Part shown: piece by piece, positions 57,932 through 64,000 of the stretch
Numbering within the stretch: the stretch's first letter is position 1
Layout: every line of letters begins with the position of its first letter
Assembly: GCA_028690215.1 (NCBI GenBank)
Contig: JAQVBQ010000001.1
Span: 1-64,000 of the forward strand
Length of the DNA: 64,000 bases
Reading direction: 5' to 3'
From: Bacteroidales bacterium
Lineage (GTDB): Bacteria; Bacteroidota; Bacteroidia; Bacteroidales; UBA932
Notes under the pieces: model-generated
Databases searched by the model: none
What the model saw: the letters and a program-made list of their open reading frames with translations, nothing else
What the model was told of the DNA's origin: nothing
Translations under genes and position numbers: made by a program

Positions 57932-58894
57932 TTATCCCTTAGGTGTCACCATGGCAAGGAACTCATCGGGCTTAATATCTCTGTTATAGTAATTCAAAGG
58001 ATTTACAGGACGACCCTGATAGATTACCTCATAGTGGAGATGTGGTCCTTTTGACCTGCCGGTATTTCCCATCAATGCAATCTGCTCCCCTCTCCTTACC
58101 TGTCTGCCCATAACAACAAGAGTTGCCTTCAGGTGGGCATAACGGGTTTTATATCCAAAACCATGGTCAACAAGAATAAAGTTCCCGTATCCGAAGAAGT
58201 CATATCCTATTTCAACAATCTTTCCGTTTCCTGTCGCATAGACAGGTTCTCCGATAGGTCCCGAAAGGTCAATGCCTGAGTGCATCCTGTAGCGACCGTT
58301 GAAAGGATCGGGACGATATCCGAAGCTGCTTGAGAAGCGAATTCTGTGTCCGGCAACATTTATCGGGGGAATTGCAGGAACACTCAGAGCCAGTTTATCC
58401 GCGTTCTTTGCCTGAAGCAAAACTTCATCAAAAGATTTCGACTGAACGAATGCCTTTTTGTAAAGCACATCCATATTTTCAGCTGTTCTGGTCAGAATCC
58501 CCGAATTGTCAATATTTTTTAGATAGGAGTATCTGTCCACTCCTCCGAAGCCCGCATCACGCACCTCTTGAGGAATCTCCTCCATACCGAAAATAGGTCT
58601 GTAGATATAGTTGTCCCTCATCTGTAATGAGAGCAGAGAGTTGTTAGCCTCCTTAAACCTTTTGTTCATAAGGTCTAGCTTGTTTGTAAGCTCCTCTGAC
58701 TCCCTCAAAAGAGTCATCATCTTAGGTGTTTCCAGCCCGAAGTACCTCGTATAAACCAGATAATAGACTGAACTGGTAAGTATACTGAGTAGAAATATTA
58801 TAAAACCCTTTGAAAACTTGGCGCGTAACGGTATCTTGTGAATCTCGTATGCCAACGTCTCCGGATTGAATTTATATCTACGTTTTTTGGGCAT
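57932..58894 (-). CDS. M23 family metallopeptidase (paralogue)
   Basis: RPDPFNGRYRMHSGIDLSGPIGEPVYATGNGKIV; HLHYEVIYQ. Start placed at MPKKRRYKF. Confidence 0.95.
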   Translation of the reverse strand: MPKKRRYKFNPETLAYEIHKIPLRAKFSKGFIIFLLSILTSSVYYLVYTRYFGLETPKMMTLLRESEELTNKLDLMNKRFKEANNSLLSLQMRDNYIYRPIFGMEEIPQEVRDAGFGGVDRYSYLKNIDNSGILTRTAENMDVLYKKAFVQSKSFDEVLLQAKNADKLALSVPAIPPINVAGHRIRFSSSFGYRPDPFNGRYRMHSGIDLSGPIGEPVYATGNGKIVEIGYDFFGYGNFILVDHGFGYKTRYAHLKATLVVMGRQVRRGEQIALMGNTGRSKGPHLHYEVIYQGRPVNPLNYYNRDIKPDEFLAMVTPKG

Positions 58895-58946
58895 ATAAAA
58901 ATTGAGGCTAAATTTGTGCAAATTTAAATAATTTTAAATAAAAACC

Positions 58947-58954
58947 TATTTTTG
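58947..58954 (+). promoter_or_regulatory. Bacteroidetes-type -7 box (TATTTTTG) for alaS
   Basis: TAnnTTTG, 24 nt before the ATG at 58979. Confidence 0.5.
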
Positions 58955-58978
58955 TGGTCCATTTAGAACCAACCAAAT

Positions 58979-61597
58979 ATGACATCAAAAGAAATCCGAG
59001 ATAAATTTCTGACGTTTTTTGCAAGCAAACATCACGCCATAGTACCATCAGCACCGATGGTTGTTAAGAACGACCCGACGCTAATGTTCACAAATGCCGG
59101 TATGAACCAGTTCAAAGACTGGTTTTTGGGGAACTCCCCGGCCAAACACACAAGAGTGACAGACTCTCAGAAATGCCTTCGTGTAAGCGGCAAGCACAAC
59201 GACCTTGAGGAGGTTGGACACGACAGCTATCACCACACAATGTTCGAGATGCTCGGCAACTGGAGCTTCGGCGACTATTTCAAGAAAGAGGCAATCGAGT
59301 GGGCGTGGGAACTGCTCTATAATGTTTATGGAATTGATAAAGACCGGCTTTACGTCACAGTCTTTGAGGGAAGTACGGAAGACAAGATATCTGCTGATGA
59401 TGAGGCCAGGAACTTCTGGCTGCAGTATCTTCCTGCCGAGAGAATAATAAACGGGAACAAGAAGGATAACTTCTGGGAGATGGGCGATACAGGTCCATGC
59501 GGCCCTTGCAGCGAGATACACGTGGATATCCGAAACGAAGAGGACAGAAAAAAAATTGATGGTGCATCTCTTGTCAACAAGGGCAATCCTTTGGTAATTG
59601 AGATATGGAATCTCGTTTTCATCCAGTATAACAGAAAAGCAAGCGGAGAACTTGTACAGCTTCCGCAAAAACATGTTGACACAGGAATGGGGCTCGAGAG
59701 ATTGTGCATGGTTCTTCAGGGAAAACAGAGCAACTATGACACTGATCTCTTTACAACTATGATTTCCTCGATTTCCCGTCTTTGCGGGAAAAGTTATCTT
59801 GAATCACCGCAGATATCTGTTGCAATGAGGGTTATAGCAGACCATATCAGAGCTATAAGCTTCTCAATCGCAGACGGACAACTTCCGTCAAATGTCAAGG
59901 CCGGATATGTGATAAGAAGAATCCTGCGTAGAGCAGTGCGTTATTCATACACCTTCCTCGATATGGATCAGCCGTTCCTCTGCAGGCTTGTTCCGACCCT
60001 TGTGGATGATCTCGGCTCTGCATATCCAGAATTGGTGAAGCAACAGCAACTCATAGAGAAGGTAATCAGAGAGGAGGAGGAGGCATTCCTCAGGACTTTA
60101 GACAAGGGCATCCGACTCATGGACACTTTGATGGAGAAAAGCAAGGAGACCAAACTAATATCGGGAGAAGAGGCCTTTACGCTATACGACACTTATGGTT
60201 TCCCGATCGACCTCAGCGAATTGATTGCCAAGGAACACGGTTACAAGATTGATCTGACAGCATTTGAAAACGAACTGGCAAAACAGAAAGAGAGGAGCCG
60301 CAATGCAACCTCCACAGAAGAGGGAGACTGGATTGACGTTCATCCTTACAACGGGGTAATCTTTGTTGGTTACGACAAGATTGAGGAGCAGGTAAAGATT
60401 GTAAGATACAGGAAAGTAAAGGCTAAGAACAAAGAGTACTACCAGCTTGTATTTGACAAGAGTCCTTTTTACGCTGAAAGCGGAGGACAGATAGGTGATA
60501 CAGGATACATCGAATCTCCTGACGGAACAAGGACAGCTATCACCAACACCATTAAGGAGAACAATCTCATAATACATATTTCCGATACTCTTCCGGCTTC
60601 ACTGGAATCCACATTCACTGCCAGGATTGATCTGAAAAAGAGAGAGACCACTGCAAACAACCATACAGCGACCCACTTGCTTCACAAGGCGTTGAGAGAG
60701 TTGCTCGGAACACATATCGAACAAAAGGGATCACTTGTCAACTATAACTATTTCAGATTTGACTTCTCTCACTATGAAAAGATTGACGATGCAATGATCC
60801 GTCGGGTGGAAAATCGCGTGAATGAGCTGATCAGAGAGAATGCGCAGAAAGATGAGATGAGGGAGATTCCTGTGGACGAGGCAAGAAAAATGGGGGCAAT
60901 GGCACTCTTTGGAGAGAAGTACGGAGATAAGGTAAGGGTCATACGTTTCAACGACTCTATCGAACTCTGCGGAGGAACACACACATCAGCCACCGGAAAT
61001 ATCGGTTATTTCAAGATTCTTTCAGAGTCTGCAATTGCCGCAGGTGTACGAAGGATTGAGGCCACAACAGGCGAATATGCCGAAAAGATAATTGAACAAC
61101 AGGAGGATATGATCAGGACCATCAAAGGTTTGCTGAACAACAATCCAAACCCTGTATCGAGTATCCAGAAGCTTGTAGAGGAAAATGAGGCTCTGCGTAA
61201 GAGTGTTGAAGAGGAGATGAGGGAGAAGGCAAAACGTGTGAAAGATGCCCTTATCGCCAATGCCACTACAATTAATGGAATGAATATTGTAACAATGTCA
61301 GGGGTTTACCCTGCAGACTTCGTCAAGAACATTGCCTTCATGATTCACAAAGAGATGACCAAGACAGTTTTTGTCGCAGGTTGCGAGTTTGAAGGAAAGG
61401 CAAATCTCTCGCTGATGTACACTGATGACATTATCGCCATGGGATATAACGCCTCTAAAGACATCAGAGAGGCTGCTCCTCTGATCAACGGCGGAGGCGG
61501 AGGCCAAAACTTCTTCGCCAGTGCGGGAGGTAAAAAACCTGAGGGATTGGCAGCTGCCATCTCCAAATTAACAGAACTGGCTACACAACACAAGTGA
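58979..61597 (+). CDS. alaS: Alanine--tRNA ligase
   Basis: FTNAGMNQFKDWFLG, HNDLEEVGHDSYHHTMFEMLGNWSFGDYFK, NHTATHLLHKALRE, ELCGGTHTSATG. Confidence 0.99.
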   Translation: MTSKEIRDKFLTFFASKHHAIVPSAPMVVKNDPTLMFTNAGMNQFKDWFLGNSPAKHTRVTDSQKCLRVSGKHNDLEEVGHDSYHHTMFEMLGNWSFGDYFKKEAIEWAWELLYNVYGIDKDRLYVTVFEGSTEDKISADDEARNFWLQYLPAERIINGNKKDNFWEMGDTGPCGPCSEIHVDIRNEEDRKKIDGASLVNKGNPLVIEIWNLVFIQYNRKASGELVQLPQKHVDTGMGLERLCMVLQGKQSNYDTDLFTTMISSISRLCGKSYLESPQISVAMRVIADHIRAISFSIADGQLPSNVKAGYVIRRILRRAVRYSYTFLDMDQPFLCRLVPTLVDDLGSAYPELVKQQQLIEKVIREEEEAFLRTLDKGIRLMDTLMEKSKETKLISGEEAFTLYDTYGFPIDLSELIAKEHGYKIDLTAFENELAKQKERSRNATSTEEGDWIDVHPYNGVIFVGYDKIEEQVKIVRYRKVKAKNKEYYQLVFDKSPFYAESGGQIGDTGYIESPDGTRTAITNTIKENNLIIHISDTLPASLESTFTARIDLKKRETTANNHTATHLLHKALRELLGTHIEQKGSLVNYNYFRFDFSHYEKIDDAMIRRVENRVNELIRENAQKDEMREIPVDEARKMGAMALFGEKYGDKVRVIRFNDSIELCGGTHTSATGNIGYFKILSESAIAAGVRRIEATTGEYAEKIIEQQEDMIRTIKGLLNNNPNPVSSIQKLVEENEALRKSVEEEMREKAKRVKDALIANATTINGMNIVTMSGVYPADFVKNIAFMIHKEMTKTVFVAGCEFEGKANLSLMYTDDIIAMGYNASKDIREAAPLINGGGGGQNFFASAGGKKPEGLAAAISKLTELATQHK

Positions 61598-63039
61598 AAA
61601 AGATTGACCAATTCATACTAAAATCATTTTTAGGACCTTTTGTCTTAACATTTTTGATAGTCACCTTCGCCCTGCTATTACAATTCCTTTGGTTGTACAT
61701 AGATGAACTTGTGGGCAAGGGACTGGGTTTTGGTGTGATTGCCGAGTTTCTGGGATGGGGTGCGGCAACATTGATTCCTCTTGCACTTCCGCTTGCAACA
61801 TTGTTCTCATCAATCATGACTATGGGTGGATTCGGGGAGAACAGCGAGCTGCTGGCCATGAAAGCTGCCGGCATCTCATTGCCGAGAATCCTTTCACCAT
61901 TGATTGTACTCTCTTTCTTCATAAGCATAGGAGCATTCTTCGCCGCCAACAACCTTATCCCAGTGGCATACAACAACATATATGCACTCAGGGATGATAT
62001 TGGAAAGACAAAGGAGGAGATCAGGATTCCGACAGGAGTATTCTATGATGGTATTGAGGGTTACAACATCAGGATAGACAGAAGGGATAAAAAGACCGGG
62101 AACATATATGGTGTGATGGTTTACAACCACGCATCCAGGAGCAGCAACAGCCTCACAATAGCAGACTCCGGATCCATAAAGCTCACATCAGACAAGGCGA
62201 ATCTGATCTTTACACTTCACAACGGATACTCATACGAGGAGCCGTATCACAATATGTCAGATACTGCCTATGCCCTTCAAAGAATCGGATTCAACAAGCA
62301 GGAGCTGATTATCTCTCTGGAGAATTACGCTTTTAAACGCTCTGATGCAAACAGATTCAGCAAAGAGGTTATGTCGCAGAATCTTAAGCAACTCTCCCAC
62401 GCAAGGGATTCTCTTGATTCTGCCTATGTGATAGTTAAAGGAAGACAATTACAGGATCTTCTTGCATCCGGAGGCCTTACTTCGCCGAATCAGCTGGACT
62501 CCTTTCAGTTCAAACAATACCAGACAGAGTTTGATATAGACTCTCTTGCTAAGTTCGAGACCCTGTATGATGAACAACTTGCGTTGGAGGGAGCACTCTC
62601 TGCAACACTTGAGGCAACATCCGTGCTGGACAATTACCAGCTTGATGAATACCGCTACTCATATCCTCTGAGAAAAGTAAGAGTGGAACGTTTCAGAAAG
62701 TTCACACTCTCATTTGCGTGTTTCATTTTCTTCTTCATCGGGGCACCTCTGGGGGCGATTATCCGTAAAGGAGGTCTGGGAACCCCGGTTGTTGTTTCGA
62801 TGTTCTTCTTTGTCATCTACTGGGTAGTTGACATAAGCGGAAAGAAACTTGCAACGGACGGAGTTGTTACACCGGCCATGGGAACACTTATCTCAACCTT
62901 TGTCCTTCTTCCTATGGGTGTCTATCTGACATGGAAATCGACAAAGGACTCATCGCTCTTCAATGCAGAGATATATAAGAACTTCTTCAAAAGAGTTATA
63001 AGATTGAATTTTAAGAAAGAGAGATATGAGGAAGAGTGA
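61594..63039 (+). CDS. LptF/LptG family permease (YjgP/YjgQ)
   Basis: KKIDQFILKSFLGPFVLTFLIVTFALLLQFLWLYIDELVGKG; FFFIGAPLGAIIRKGGLGTPVVVSM. Confidence 0.93.
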   Translation: MKKIDQFILKSFLGPFVLTFLIVTFALLLQFLWLYIDELVGKGLGFGVIAEFLGWGAATLIPLALPLATLFSSIMTMGGFGENSELLAMKAAGISLPRILSPLIVLSFFISIGAFFAANNLIPVAYNNIYALRDDIGKTKEEIRIPTGVFYDGIEGYNIRIDRRDKKTGNIYGVMVYNHASRSSNSLTIADSGSIKLTSDKANLIFTLHNGYSYEEPYHNMSDTAYALQRIGFNKQELIISLENYAFKRSDANRFSKEVMSQNLKQLSHARDSLDSAYVIVKGRQLQDLLASGGLTSPNQLDSFQFKQYQTEFDIDSLAKFETLYDEQLALEGALSATLEATSVLDNYQLDEYRYSYPLRKVRVERFRKFTLSFACFIFFFIGAPLGAIIRKGGLGTPVVVSMFFFVIYWVVDISGKKLATDGVVTPAMGTLISTFVLLPMGVYLTWKSTKDSSLFNAEIYKNFFKRVIRLNFKKERYEEE

Positions 63040-63994
63040 TTTAAAGATAGTCTTCATGGGCACACCGGGTTTCGCTGTGGCTCAGTTGGAAAAGATTCTG
63101 GAAAACGGATTTAATGTGGTTGCTGTTGTTACGGCTCCCGACAAACCTGCCGGCAGAGGTATGGCTCTCACCAGCAGTGAAGTAAAAAAGTATGCCATAA
63201 CCAGAGATATACCTGTTCTTCAGCCGCTCTCTCTCAAAAGCGAGGAGTTCCTTGAAACACTGAAATCATATCAGGCAGATCTCTTTATAGTGGTTGCATT
63301 CCGTATGCTTCCTAAGATTGTCTGGTCAATGCCCGCTCTGGGAACATTCAACCTGCACGCTTCACTCCTGCCCGATTACCGTGGCGCAGCCCCGATAAAT
63401 CATGTAATAATCAACGGAGAGACAAAGACTGGTGTTACAACCTTCATGCTTGACGAGGAGATTGACACAGGAGAGCTCCTTAACAGAGAGGAGTGTGAGA
63501 TAGAACCTAATGACGATTTCGGCACCCTTCACGACAAGCTGATGCATATCGGAGGCGAACTTGTTGTAAAGACTATTGATGATATAATTAATGGAATAAC
63601 CGAGCCGATATTGCAGTCTTCTGTAGAGGCTCAGATGGGAGATGTCCATACAGCCCCCAAGCTGAACAAAGAGAACACAAGGATAAACTGGGAACTTCCT
63701 TCACAAAGTGTACACAACCTTGTGAGAGGGCTGAGCCCATATCCTACAGCACATACGGTTATTTCCGGAAAAGGGAAAGAGATCCCTGTAAAGATATTCA
63801 GGACATCATACAACGATCAGTCGCACGGATTGAAGCAAGGGACGATAATTTCCGACGGCAAACAGGAGCTTAAAGTAGCATGCGGGAGCGGATTTGTCAA
63901 CATTCTCGAACTCCAGATTGCAGGCAAGAAAAGAATGACAATCAAAGAATTCCTGGCAGGCTTCAGAGATTCTGAACTCTACATGTTTATCTAA
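63026..63994 (+). CDS. fmt: Methionyl-tRNA formyltransferase
   Basis: KIVFMGTPGFAV, NLHASLLPDYRGAAPINHVIINGETKTGVTTFML. Confidence 0.98.
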   Translation: MRKSDLKIVFMGTPGFAVAQLEKILENGFNVVAVVTAPDKPAGRGMALTSSEVKKYAITRDIPVLQPLSLKSEEFLETLKSYQADLFIVVAFRMLPKIVWSMPALGTFNLHASLLPDYRGAAPINHVIINGETKTGVTTFMLDEEIDTGELLNREECEIEPNDDFGTLHDKLMHIGGELVVKTIDDIINGITEPILQSSVEAQMGDVHTAPKLNKENTRINWELPSQSVHNLVRGLSPYPTAHTVISGKGKEIPVKIFRTSYNDQSHGLKQGTIISDGKQELKVACGSGFVNILELQIAGKKRMTIKEFLAGFRDSELYMFI

Positions 63995-64000
63995 TGAAAG

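Noticed and set aside
59081-59674. 197-aa minus-strand ORF inside alaS
   Set aside because: Antisense to the unambiguous AlaS catalytic domain; shadow ORF.

Overview
This 64 kb window looks like chromosome from an anaerobic Bacteroidales-type bacterium. The evidence is FecI/FecR and STN proteins, an Rnf complex, a trimeric-type NADH [FeFe] hydrogenase, and TAnnTTTG -7 boxes. Coding density is high and most CDSs are ordinary: glpKF, an ABC-F ATPase, a HerA-like ATPase, an ECF sigma locus, a LytTR/PrsW/STAS run, a FecI/FecR locus, the HydC-HydB-HydA hydrogenase, an RND efflux operon, dnaB-DUF3108-rseC-rnfBCDGEA, M23 peptidases, alaS, LptF/G and fmt. I saw no rRNA, tRNA, CRISPR array or transposase. 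The most unusual signals are non-coding. (1) Palindromic family A has two inverted copies bracketing glpKF. A 49-nt loop is 47/49 identical between them, the stem shows compensatory changes, and the outer arms differ between copies yet are self-complementary within each copy. (2) Palindromic family B has three copies with termini AGTGGCAC(A/T)GATTTTT and copy-specific inner arms that still pair. One copy supplies the C-terminus and stop codon of a YbaK gene. (3) A probable ribosome-mediated attenuator precedes the ABC-F gene: a 5-codon ORF, mutually exclusive hairpins and a terminator-like hairpin. (4) A 12-unit heptanucleotide array abuts the ABC-F stop codon. There are also a HydB-GltD fusion, a CDGSH gene absent from the ORF track, and an eight-unit xLG repeat protein next to PrsW. 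All calls were made by reading the sequence; no searches were run.
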